From the NCBI GenBank assembly GCA_001915385.1, contig MNQK01000012.1, forward strand, positions 1 through 41,170: 41,170 nt of DNA, read 5' to 3'. This stretch comes from Bacteroidales bacterium 52_46. GTDB taxonomy: Bacteria > Bacteroidota > Bacteroidia > Bacteroidales > Muribaculaceae. The notes below the pieces were generated by a model. It worked only from the letters and a program-made list of their open reading frames with translations, was not told the DNA's origin and made no database searches. The stretch's first letter is position 1; each line of letters begins with the position of its first letter. Of this stretch, positions 27,354 through 35,640 are shown in pieces. The position numbers and the translations under genes are program-made.

Positions 27354-29918
27354 ATGAAAATACAGAAACTGATATTAGCCGGGCTATTGAGTCTGGCGGC
27401 TAACGGCCTTGCGCAGGCTCAGGCGCCGGAGGTCTACAAAGACCCCTCCGCCCCGATCCACGAACGTGTCAACGACCTGCTCTCGAGGCTTACGCTCGAG
27501 GAGAAGGTGTCGCTTATGACGCATAACTCGCCGGGCATACCGCGCCTTGGCATCGACAAGTTCTATCACGGCAACGAGGCGTTGCATGGTATCGTGCGTC
27601 CCGGTAAATTCACTGTGTTCCCGCAGGCAATAGGCATGGCGGCGACATGGAATCCGGCCCTGATAAAAAGAATGTCGACGGCCATTTCCGACGAAGCCCG
27701 CGGCAAGTGGAACGCGCTCGGTCTCGGCAAGCTACAGCACGACGGATCGAGCGACCTGTTGACATTCTGGTCGCCGACCGTCAATATGGCGCGCGACCCG
27801 CGCTGGGGACGCACCCCCGAGACCTATGGCGAGGATCCGTATCTGACAGGCCGTATCGGCACAGAGTTTGTCAAGGGACTGCAGGGCGACCATCCGCGCT
27901 ACCTCAAGGCGGTGGCCACACCAAAGCACTTCGCGGCCAACAACGAGGAGCACAACCGCGCGTCGTGCAACGCCGTGATTTCGGAGCGCGATTTGCGCGA
28001 ATACTATCTGCCGTCGTTCGAGCGGTGCATAAAGGAGGGTAAGGCACAGTCAATCATGACCGCCTACAACGCCGTCAACGGCGTGCCCTGCACGGTCAAC
28101 CATTACCTGATACAGAAAGTGCTCCGCGGCGACTGGGGCTTCCAGGGCTATGTGGTGACCGACTGCAGCGCGCCGCAATGGATGGTGACGCAGCACAAGT
28201 TCGTGCGCGATTATGAGACGGCCGCCGTGCTGATGATGAAAGCCGGCAATGACATAGAGTGCGCCGACAACGTGTATTCCGAACCGCTTATCAAGGCCTA
28301 CAAGGACTACCGCGTGACCGACGCCGAAATTGATTCCGTGGCCTATCATATACTGCGCGGGCGCATGCTGCTCGGCCTCTTTGACGACCCTGAACTCAAT
28401 CCCTACAACAGCATCTCGCCCGACAAGGTAGGCTGCAAGGAGCATCAGGACCTTGCCCTCGAGGTCGCACGGCAGAGCCTTGTGCTGCTGAAGAACGAGA
28501 AGAATATGCTTCCGCTCAACGCCCGAAAGCTGAAAAAAATAGCAGTGGTGGGGCTCAATGCCGACAGATGCGAGTTTGGCGACTATAGCGGCACACCTGT
28601 CAATGAGCCGGTATCGGTGCTTCAGGGTATCCGGAATCTCGTCGGCGACGAGGTGGAAATCATCCACGCACCGTGGGTGTCGCTTGCCACCGGTTATGAG
28701 CCGATTTCAAAAGATTTCTTCCCGGGCGGACTGAAAGCTGAATATTATGCCAACGATAATCTCGAAGGAACGCCTGCGGTAGTGCGTACCGATGAGGAAA
28801 TATATTATGACCCTTCCTGCCAGCCGCCGGATCCCGCGTGGTCACAGCCTATGTCGGTAAGATGGACCGGCAAACTGCGCCCGACAGTAAGCGGCGACTA
28901 TGTGCTTTCGATGAAATCGGATGACGGCTGCCGCGTGTGGGTGGACGGGAAGAAACTCATTGACTCATGGGTGAGCCGCCCCGCGACGGCCGACGATGTC
29001 ACCGTCAATCTCGAAGCCGGCAAAAGCTATGACCTTAAGGTTGAGTATTATGACGGCGGTGGCGACTGCTTCGCACGTCTGTTCTGGCGTGCTCCCATAC
29101 TCGACAGCACCGACCGCATCGAATTGTATGGCGATGCAGGCAAAGCCGCTGCCGAGGCCGATCTCACTGTTGCCGTGATGGGCATAGACAAGTCGATAGA
29201 GCGAGAGGGTCAGGACCGTTATACTCTTGAACTGCCCGCTGACCAGCAGGAGTTTATCAAGGAAATCTACAAAATAAATCCCAACACGGTGGTTGTCATG
29301 GTGGCCGGCAGTTCCGTTGCCCTCAACTGGATGGACGAGAATATTCCCGCCATACTTTATGCATGGTATCCCGGCGAACAGGGTGGCAACGCGGTGGCCG
29401 AGGCTTTGTTCGGCAAATATAATCCCGCCGGACGTCTGCCTTTGACGTTCTACCGCTCGATGGACGACCTGCCTGCGTTCGACGACTATTCGCTCACCAA
29501 CGGTCCGGGCCGCACGTACCAGTATTTCACCGGCAAGCCGTTGTATGAATTCGGCTACGGACTGAGCTATACCAAGTTCAAATACAGCGACCTCAAGGTG
29601 GACACAACTGCCGACGGCGTAGATGTCAGCTTCAAGGTGCGCAACACGGGCAAGCGTGACGGCGACGAGGTGGCGCAGGTGTATGTGAAATATCCCGATA
29701 CCGGCACATATATGCCTGTCAAGCAGTTGCGCGGATTCGAGCGTATCAGCGTGCCACGCGGCAAGTCAGAGACCGTCAAGGTGAATATCCCGTATGCCGA
29801 CCTGCGTTACTGGGACGAGAATACCGGAGGCTTCGTGACCCCGCAGGGACGTTACGAGATATACGTGGGCGCATCGTCCGACGATATCCGTCTCCGCGGC
29901 GAAGTTGAAGTGAAGTAA
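27354..29918 (+). CDS. GH3-family beta-glycosidase with PA14 insert
   Basis: The 854-residue product has a signal peptide (to about LAQAQ, residue 22), the GH3 (beta/alpha)8 domain (about 30-330), an (alpha/beta)6 domain (about 370-650) split by a PA14 domain (about 455-585, KAEYYANDNLEG to ARLFWRAP), and a C-terminal fibronectin type III-like domain (about 770-845, DEVAQVYVKYPD). The nucleophile is D270 in YVVTDCSA; IEREGQDR (615-622) holds the acid/base candidates. KHFAANN is the conserved substrate-binding loop. It should cleave beta-linked glucose or xylose from non-reducing ends; the PA14 insert usually shapes the +1 site. With the two GH30 genes just upstream it fits sequential backbone and end cleavage in one pathway. 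Confidence 0.94.
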   Translation: MKIQKLILAGLLSLAANGLAQAQAPEVYKDPSAPIHERVNDLLSRLTLEEKVSLMTHNSPGIPRLGIDKFYHGNEALHGIVRPGKFTVFPQAIGMAATWNPALIKRMSTAISDEARGKWNALGLGKLQHDGSSDLLTFWSPTVNMARDPRWGRTPETYGEDPYLTGRIGTEFVKGLQGDHPRYLKAVATPKHFAANNEEHNRASCNAVISERDLREYYLPSFERCIKEGKAQSIMTAYNAVNGVPCTVNHYLIQKVLRGDWGFQGYVVTDCSAPQWMVTQHKFVRDYETAAVLMMKAGNDIECADNVYSEPLIKAYKDYRVTDAEIDSVAYHILRGRMLLGLFDDPELNPYNSISPDKVGCKEHQDLALEVARQSLVLLKNEKNMLPLNARKLKKIAVVGLNADRCEFGDYSGTPVNEPVSVLQGIRNLVGDEVEIIHAPWVSLATGYEPISKDFFPGGLKAEYYANDNLEGTPAVVRTDEEIYYDPSCQPPDPAWSQPMSVRWTGKLRPTVSGDYVLSMKSDDGCRVWVDGKKLIDSWVSRPATADDVTVNLEAGKSYDLKVEYYDGGGDCFARLFWRAPILDSTDRIELYGDAGKAAAEADLTVAVMGIDKSIEREGQDRYTLELPADQQEFIKEIYKINPNTVVVMVAGSSVALNWMDENIPAILYAWYPGEQGGNAVAEALFGKYNPAGRLPLTFYRSMDDLPAFDDYSLTNGPGRTYQYFTGKPLYEFGYGLSYTKFKYSDLKVDTTADGVDVSFKVRNTGKRDGDEVAQVYVKYPDTGTYMPVKQLRGFERISVPRGKSETVKVNIPYADLRYWDENTGGFVTPQGRYEIYVGASSDDIRLRGEVEVK

Positions 29919-29950
29919 AGTAAATATAATACCCGTCAATGGGGATGATA

Positions 29951-29972
29951 AAGTGGGGCGAGGGCGTCCCTA
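29951..29972. repeat. Half-copy of the double-hairpin repeat family
   Basis: GTGGGGCGAGGGCGTCCCTACC resembles one arm joined directly to the GCGTCCCTAC tail seen after copies C and D. There is no opposing arm, so this looks like a degenerate or internally deleted copy between the GH3 and CotH genes. Confidence 0.5.
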
Positions 29973-29995
29973 CCGGCTGAAACAAGTATATAACC

Positions 29996-32428
29996 ATGAA
30001 AAAGAGATATGCTGTCGGCGCGGTGGCGCTGATGTTTGTCGGGATAAAGGCCGACGCCAAATTGTGGATTAACGAACTGATGCAGTCGAATATCGACTGC
30101 GTGTTTGCCGGCGGCGATTTCCCGGATTCATGGTTCGAGATATATAATGACAGCGACAACGCCGTGCGGCTTACCAACTACCGTGTCGGCGACAGCGATG
30201 ATTTTGAGAAGGCATTTGTGCTTAAAGGTTCGGTAGGCGTCGCTGCAAAAGGATATAATCTCATATATTGCGACAAGGTGGGGAGCGGTTATCATACCGA
30301 TTTCCGCCTTGATTCAGGCAAGGGGAAACTGTATCTGTTCAATCCGCAGGGGGAAATTGTCGACTGGGTGTCATACCCCAAGATGCCGGCGCCCAATGTG
30401 GGTTACGGCCGCGTTGAGGATGCCGGCGACGAATGGGGGTATGAGCTGACACCAACGCCTCGCGCCGCCAACGGCGGGGGCGTCACGGCGACGGTGCTGC
30501 CCGAACCGGTGTTTTCGGTCAAAGGCAACGCGCGTTACAACGTGAAGAAACTCGAGGAGGTGACAATAAGCATTCCCGAAGGCGTCGACCTGCCGGCCGA
30601 TACGCGGCTGTATGTGACGACCGACGGCTCCGAGCCGACACTTGACTCTCCAAGTTATGACAGGGAATTTACCGCGCGGTCGTCGCAGTCGATGGTGCTC
30701 CGTGCCAAACTTATATCGGCTGAGGCAATATCGCCCCGCGCCACGACGCATTCCTATATCTATCATTCGCGCGAGGTGGATATTCCGATCATATCGCTGA
30801 ACACAAACCAGGACTATGTCGACGGCCCCGATACGGGGATATGGACGAACTTCAACGAGGACTGGCGGCGTCCGGTCAACGTAGAGTATTTCTACGAGTC
30901 GGGAAAGGAGAGTCCCATAAACCAGTTGGGGGAATTCAGGATACATGGCGGGTGGTCGAGAAACCAGCCGCAGAAATCGTTTGCAGTGTATTCCAACAAG
31001 CGTTTCGGCACGAAGAAATACAGCTATCCGTTCTGGAGCGACAAGCCCGACGTGAAGAAGTCGAAATCATTCGTGCTGCGCAATGGCGGCAACTGTTTCG
31101 GCGAGGCGCGTATCAATGACTCGTTCGTGCAGACGCTGTTCGGCCGCAACTGCGACAATCTCGACTGGCAGGCCTACCGGCCCGTGATATGCTATATCAA
31201 CGGCAAATACCGCGGTATATACGCATTGCGCCAGCGCTCAAACGAGGATTATGTCGAGGATTGTTACGACGGGCTGGAGGACATCGACATGCTTGAGAAC
31301 TGGGAGGAACTGAAGGCGGGCACTACCGACAGTTTCGAGGAGCTACGGCGCCTGTATGAGAGCAATCCGAGCTATGAGCAGATGGAGAAGGCCATCGATG
31401 TGGAGAATTTCGCCAACCTGTATATCGCCAATGTATGGGCCACGAACACCGACTTCCCGGGCAACAATATCGTGATGTGGCGCCCGACAGCCGAAGGCGG
31501 CAAATGGCGCTGGATTATGAAAGACCTCGATTTCTTAGCGTCGAATCCGGCTGATTTCAACTATTTTGATTTCGTGCTGCATACCGGCGACTATGCCTAC
31601 GGCAATATCGGCGAGGGCAACGCGCATCATGCGGTGAAACTGTTCAAGGTGATGACGGCGATGGAGGAGTTCCGCGAGCCGTTCATCGACCGATTCTTCG
31701 TGTATCTCGGCGATTTCCTGCGTCCGGCCTGCACGGCGGCGCTTATTGACGAGCAGCGTGACGAGCTTGCTCCCGAGTATCGCGCACACCTTTCGTGCTA
31801 CGGCAATCCGGTAAGTTATGAGGGGTGGGTGCACCGCGTGGACAATCTGAAGCAGTGGTGCGCGCAGCGTACGGAGGCGATGCCCGGTATCATTTGCAGC
31901 TATTTCGGGCTCGGGACGCCGGTGGCGGTGAGCATCGACGGGGCACAGTCGGGAATCAGTATCAACGGAATCGAAACCAAGGGTGATACGTTCGAGGGGA
32001 AGTGGCCTACCGGGCGCGGTATGACTGTCAGTAGCGACAATCCCGGGATGGGGTGGAAAGTGACGGTCACGGCTAAGACAGGTCGCAGGAATACGTATGA
32101 GGTGCAGTCGCCCGAATATACCGTCACCCCGAGCGAGAATGTGGAGAGCGTGCGCCTGGAGGCGTATCAGCTGTCGGGTGTCGGCAATGTTGCAGCCGAC
32201 GAGAGCGCACGTGTCAGTGTGAATGTATGCGGCAGGATTATTGTGGTCGAGGCCGGCGATGTCATTGAATCGCTGACTGTGACCGATGTGGCCGGGCGGC
32301 GTGTGGCGGTCGCCGCGCCGATGACGGCGTCAGCGCAATTGCAGGTAGGCGGGAGCGGGGTATATGTCGTTGAGGCAGTGCTCGGCGACGGCTCGCGTAC
32401 GGTCAGAAAAGTGATGGCGGGACGATGA
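29996..32428 (+). CDS. CotH-kinase/lamin-tail domain secreted protein
   Basis: The 810-residue product has a signal peptide (ends near KADAK, residue 22). Domains in order are a lamin-tail domain (about 24-130, WINELMQSN...DSWFEIYND), a chitobiase C-terminal-type beta domain (about 180-262, LYVTTDGSEPTLDSP), a CotH-type protein-kinase-fold domain (about 290-640, FRIHGGWSR, KSFVLRNGG, WIMKDLDFLAS) and a C-terminal segment ending GVYVVEAV...KVMAGR that resembles a type IX sorting domain. CotH proteins of spore coats phosphorylate proteins; in Bacteroidetes PULs their role is unknown. Here it follows GH3 by 77 bases and overlaps the next gene by four bases, so it may be a cell-surface attachment or modifying factor of the locus. 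That is inference. Confidence 0.82.
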   Translation: MKKRYAVGAVALMFVGIKADAKLWINELMQSNIDCVFAGGDFPDSWFEIYNDSDNAVRLTNYRVGDSDDFEKAFVLKGSVGVAAKGYNLIYCDKVGSGYHTDFRLDSGKGKLYLFNPQGEIVDWVSYPKMPAPNVGYGRVEDAGDEWGYELTPTPRAANGGGVTATVLPEPVFSVKGNARYNVKKLEEVTISIPEGVDLPADTRLYVTTDGSEPTLDSPSYDREFTARSSQSMVLRAKLISAEAISPRATTHSYIYHSREVDIPIISLNTNQDYVDGPDTGIWTNFNEDWRRPVNVEYFYESGKESPINQLGEFRIHGGWSRNQPQKSFAVYSNKRFGTKKYSYPFWSDKPDVKKSKSFVLRNGGNCFGEARINDSFVQTLFGRNCDNLDWQAYRPVICYINGKYRGIYALRQRSNEDYVEDCYDGLEDIDMLENWEELKAGTTDSFEELRRLYESNPSYEQMEKAIDVENFANLYIANVWATNTDFPGNNIVMWRPTAEGGKWRWIMKDLDFLASNPADFNYFDFVLHTGDYAYGNIGEGNAHHAVKLFKVMTAMEEFREPFIDRFFVYLGDFLRPACTAALIDEQRDELAPEYRAHLSCYGNPVSYEGWVHRVDNLKQWCAQRTEAMPGIICSYFGLGTPVAVSIDGAQSGISINGIETKGDTFEGKWPTGRGMTVSSDNPGMGWKVTVTAKTGRRNTYEVQSPEYTVTPSENVESVRLEAYQLSGVGNVAADESARVSVNVCGRIIVVEAGDVIESLTVTDVAGRRVAVAAPMTASAQLQVGGSGVYVVEAVLGDGSRTVRKVMAGR

Positions 32429-32820
32429 GATGGCGCCGGATACATACTGTCGCGGTCTCGGCGCTCTGCATTATCGCATGCGGGGCGGCCGACGGGGCGC
32501 GTGGCAGGGCGCTGCAGTATGCCGATACGGTGATGGACGTGGGGAGCGTGAGCGCGCGGTCGTATATGCATGAATGCCGCTTCAGGGCGGTCAATGTGTC
32601 GGACAGCGCGGTGAGCATATACGGCGCGGCGTCATCGTGCGCATGTACCGTGCCGCAATATCCGCATGAGCCTGTCGAGCCGGGAGATACGGCGGAGGTG
32701 ACGGTGGCGTTTGATGCGTCGGGGCAGCCTGCGGGGCCGTTTGTCAAGAAAATCAGGGTAATGGATACGTCGGCGCCCGGACGGCCTGTGACGCTGCGCA
32801 TTGTGGGGAGGATAGAGTAG
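32425..32820 (+). CDS. Small DUF1573-type exported protein
   Basis: The 131-residue product starts ATGA-overlapped with the CotH stop codon, implying coupled translation. An N-terminal hydrophobic segment ending IIACGAAD could be a lipoprotein signal. The rest matches the DUF1573 pattern of an immunoglobulin-like, MSP/ASH-type fold: FRAVNVSDSAVSIYGAASSCACTVP followed by PGDTAEVTVAFDASGQPAGPFVKKIRV. The SCAC cysteines are typical of the family. The function of DUF1573 is unknown; a partner role to the CotH protein is inferred from the overlap alone. The gene is convergent with the AraC regulator, whose stop is 23 bases away. Confidence 0.78.
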   Translation: MRWRRIHTVAVSALCIIACGAADGARGRALQYADTVMDVGSVSARSYMHECRFRAVNVSDSAVSIYGAASSCACTVPQYPHEPVEPGDTAEVTVAFDASGQPAGPFVKKIRVMDTSAPGRPVTLRIVGRIE

Positions 32821-32843
32821 CGCGTTCCGCTCGGGTGTAGCTG

Positions 32844-33746
32844 TCAGCCGCGGTCGGCGGTACGGTAAGCTGTCGGGGGCATCCCCATGATTTTTGTGAA
32901 CAGACGCGAGAAATAGTAGGAGTCCTCAAACCCGAGCTTGGCTGCTATCTGGTTGATGTTCATGTCGGTGGAGTCGAGCATCTGACATGCGGCCTGCATT
33001 TTGATGAGATTGAAGTAGGAGATGGGAGCATGACCGACGGCGCGCTTGAATATGGCCGAGAAATGGTTGGGAGTGTAGCCGGTGAAGCGGGCGAGCTGCG
33101 CCAGTGTGATGTGCCGCTCGAGGTTTTCTTTCATGTATTTTATGGCCGATCGGCAGGCGTCGTCGGTATCGGAATGGGCTGTTTCGGCTGTCGAGGCTCC
33201 GGCGAGACGGAACTGGCGTATGTAGCGCAGCGAGCCGAGGTAGTGATGGAAGAGCGAAAGGGCGTAGTGGAGGTTTTCGACGCTGTATCCCGCTTTGAGT
33301 GTGAAGAAAATCTCCTCGAACAGGGCGATGCGGTCGGATATGCGGGAATTGCCGGAGGGAGTTATCCGGTGCGGCACGTGCATTCCCTCGGCGTATTGCG
33401 CGGCGAGAGTGCCGTTGAAATGTACCCAATAGATGGTCCAGGGGCATGTGTCGTCGGAGCCGTAGGCATGCGGACGGTCGGGCGGGAGAATGAAGAACTG
33501 GCCATCGGTAATCTCATGGCGCGTGTCGCCGAGACGGTACCATCCGCGTCCCTCCACGCAGTATATCAGCACGAATTGGCCGGGTGCCTCGGGGCGTTCG
33601 CGGAAATGGTGGCGCGCCGAGGGGTAGTAGCCTATGTCGGTGATATGCAGCGCGGCGCCGAGCGGGTCGCGCTCGAGCATGTCGGTAATCATCTTGGGGA
33701 TGACAATGGAGCGTTGTCCGCGAAATCCTTCTTTTATGCGTATCAT
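32844..33746 (-). CDS. AraC-family transcriptional regulator
   Basis: The 300-residue product has an N-terminal cupin-type sensing domain (about 40-150, QFVLIYCVEGRGWYRLG and FFILPPDRPHAYG) and a C-terminal double helix-turn-helix (about 205-297, ITLAQLARFTGYTPNHFSAIFK and INQIAAKLGFEDSYYFSRLF, ending MGMPPTAYR). No signal peptide or membrane segment is seen, so it is a cytoplasmic one-component regulator. Ligands of this class are often mono- or disaccharides. Its place at the far end of the enzyme operon suggests that it controls part of the PUL in addition to the HTCS, or a neighbouring function. No consensus -7 box was found upstream. Confidence 0.93.
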   Translation of the reverse strand: MIRIKEGFRGQRSIVIPKMITDMLERDPLGAALHITDIGYYPSARHHFRERPEAPGQFVLIYCVEGRGWYRLGDTRHEITDGQFFILPPDRPHAYGSDDTCPWTIYWVHFNGTLAAQYAEGMHVPHRITPSGNSRISDRIALFEEIFFTLKAGYSVENLHYALSLFHHYLGSLRYIRQFRLAGASTAETAHSDTDDACRSAIKYMKENLERHITLAQLARFTGYTPNHFSAIFKRAVGHAPISYFNLIKMQAACQMLDSTDMNINQIAAKLGFEDSYYFSRLFTKIMGMPPTAYRTADRG

Positions 33747-33843
33747 GACTTAACCTGGCGTTTTGTTTTTTGTGGGGTTGTTTTGAGGAAGTGGCGGGAC
33801 TATAATCAACGTAGTGTAAAGACGTGATACTTAAGATGCATAG

Positions 33844-33927
33844 ATAGGGGCGAGGGCGTCTCGCCCTCGTGGTATTATATTTACACGCTGAAAGTTACCA
33901 CGGGGGCGAGACGCCCCCGCCCCTATC
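33844..33927. repeat. Double-hairpin intergenic palindromic repeat, copy D
   Basis: Arms ATAGGGGCGAGGGCG... and ...CGCCCCCGCCCCTAT face each other across an AT-rich spacer, with GTGG/CCAC flanking the arms on the inner side as in the other copies. The left hairpin has GAGGGCG/CGCCCTC while the right has GGGGGCG/CGCCCCC: each hairpin keeps its own pairing while the arms differ from each other. Confidence 0.83.
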
Positions 33928-34093
33928 AACTCAGCTTACGTGAATCGCGTCCCTACAAATTCGTTCATATTTTGCGTTGCACGAAATCCTCTTTCTTACA
34001 AAGATAGCAAGATTGCGGGCGTATGGGTGGTCGGAATGGAGTTGTTAACATTTATTTTGTGCGGTGGGAATGAATTATGCCCATGTCGGGGCG

Positions 34094-34101
34094 TATCTTT
34101 G
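34094..34101 (+). promoter_or_regulatory. Candidate recA -7 box
   Basis: TATCTTTG matches TAnnTTTG and implies a leader of about 50 bases to the recA ATG at 34159. No TTTG is found at the expected -33 spacing. No SOS-box-like palindrome was recognised. Confidence 0.37.
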
Positions 34102-34158
34102 CGATGAAGATTACAATTATTCCCTTAGAAATACAATTCTCTCTAAAAAATAAAAGTT

Positions 34159-35343
34159 ATGGCAGCAGAAAAGACAAAGAAAATGGCCGCGGCGATAAAG
34201 GATGCCGCCAACGGCAAAGATGCGAAACTCAATGCGCTCAAAGCCGCTATGGGTCAGATAGAAAAGGCATTCGGCCGGGGTGCGATAATGCGTATGGGCG
34301 ATACTGCGGCGGAGCAGGTCGAGGTGATACCCACCGGGTCGATAGGACTGAACTTTGCGCTTGGTGTGGGCGGTTTCCCGAAAGGGAGGATAATCGAGAT
34401 ATTCGGGCCGGAGTCATCGGGCAAGACGACGCTTGCCATACACGCAATCGCGCAGGTGCAGAAGCAGGGCGGCATTGCGGCCATCATCGACGCCGAGCAT
34501 GCTTTCGACCGTTTTTACGCCGAGAAATTAGGCGTTGACGTCAGCGAACTGCTTATGGCGCAGCCCGACAACGGGGAGCAGGCGCTGGAGATTGTGGAGC
34601 AGCTGATACGTTCGGCGGCGGTCGACCTGATTGTGGTCGACTCCGTGGCTGCGCTTACTCCTAAGAATGAGCTTGAGGGTGAAATGGGCGACCGCAACAT
34701 GGGACTGCAGGCGCGGCTGATGTCGCAGGCAATGCGTAAGCTGACGGGAGCCATCGCGCGCACCAACAGCACGTGCATATTCATCAATCAGCTGCGTGCG
34801 AATATCGGTTCGATGTTCGGGCCGGCGGAGACTACGACAGGTGGCAACGCGCTGAAATTCTATTCGTCGGTGAGGGTGGACATACGCCCGGGTACGTCGG
34901 TGAAGGACGGCGACAATGTGCTGGGCCGGCATGTGAAAGTGAAGGTGGTGAAGAACAAGGTGGCTCCTCCGTTCCGACGCTGCGAGTTCGACATAATGTT
35001 CGGCGAAGGTATATCGCAGTCATACGAGATACTTGACTTAGGCGTGGAGTACAACATTATACAGAAGTCGGGCTCGTGGTTCCGCTACGAGGGGAGCAAT
35101 CTCGCGCAGGGTCGCGATGCGGCCAAGCGTGCAATCGATGATAATCCCGAACTCGCCGCCGAACTCGAGGGGCGCATCATGGCCGCGCTGGCCGAGGCAG
35201 AGAAAAGCGGCAAGCCCAAGGTCAAGAAGACAAAGGGGAAGACTTCGGAGCGTGAAGATACTCCGGAGCGGGACGAAGAGGACGACATGGACGAAATGCT
35301 CGACGATGCGGAGCTTGACTCAATTGAACTCGAAGAAGACTGA
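34159..35343 (+). CDS. recA: RecA recombinase
   Basis: The 394-residue product is the DNA-dependent ATPase that forms filaments on single-stranded DNA, drives strand exchange and triggers LexA self-cleavage where that system exists. It carries Walker A GPESSGKT (83-90, K89), the catalytic-glutamate region IIDAEHAFD (E113), Walker B LIVVDSVAAL, the FINQLRANIG segment with L2 loop TTTGGNALKFY, and a strongly acidic C-terminal tail (about 345-394). At 394 residues it is longer than the common 340-355, mainly through this tail. The ATG gives MAAEKTKKMAAAIKDAANG. It is single-gene, divergent from the AraC regulator and convergent with tdk. Confidence 0.98.
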   Translation: MAAEKTKKMAAAIKDAANGKDAKLNALKAAMGQIEKAFGRGAIMRMGDTAAEQVEVIPTGSIGLNFALGVGGFPKGRIIEIFGPESSGKTTLAIHAIAQVQKQGGIAAIIDAEHAFDRFYAEKLGVDVSELLMAQPDNGEQALEIVEQLIRSAAVDLIVVDSVAALTPKNELEGEMGDRNMGLQARLMSQAMRKLTGAIARTNSTCIFINQLRANIGSMFGPAETTTGGNALKFYSSVRVDIRPGTSVKDGDNVLGRHVKVKVVKNKVAPPFRRCEFDIMFGEGISQSYEILDLGVEYNIIQKSGSWFRYEGSNLAQGRDAAKRAIDDNPELAAELEGRIMAALAEAEKSGKPKVKKTKGKTSEREDTPERDEEDDMDEMLDDAELDSIELEED

Positions 35344-35346
35344 GGC

Positions 35347-35640
35347 AATTCATAATGCATAATTCATAATTCATAATTAGGGTGTTGCAGGACTCCACGT
35401 AGTAGGGGCGCACGGTCTGTGCGTCCGGAAAACGAGCTTTGATTATCAGCGAATTATCGGAGGGTGTTGCAAAACTAAACTTTCCGCGGTTAAAAACCGC
35501 GGCTACTATGCGAAGCCTCTTGATAATCAGCCGTGTAGTAGCCGCAGTTTTTAACCGCGGTCAGCTAAAATCGGGTTTTGCAACACTCTCTTGCGCGGGA
35601 GGGGGATAATTATGAATTATGAATTGTGAATTATGAATTA
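35347..35640. repeat. Nested inverted repeats filling the recA-tdk gap
   Basis: Three nested arm pairs were read. The outermost pair is made of AATTCATAAT-type units at 35347-35379 and their reverse complements at 35607-35640. The next pair is GAGGGTGTTGCAAAAC (35460-35475) against GTTTTGCAACACTCTC (35575-35590), one mismatch. The inner pair is CCGCGGTTAAAAACCGCGG-type, at 35481-35508 and 35536-35565. An extra GGGTGTTGCA copy lies at 35380-35389. The left edge is three bases past the recA stop, and the right edge includes the tdk stop codon. It looks like layered insertions of small repeats and may act as a bidirectional transcript end. Confidence 0.75.

Larger units (their letters stand above)
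33747..34158. other. 412-bp gap between AraC regulator and recA
   Basis: No gene is seen. It contains double-hairpin repeat copy D (33844-33927) with its CAACTCAGCT...GCGTCCCTAC tail to about 33956, and the recA -7 box at 34094-34101. The two genes are divergent. Confidence 0.6.

Noticed and set aside
74..33927. CRISPR array
   Set aside because: The repeats are kilobases apart, internally palindromic and lack regular spacers; no cas genes are present.
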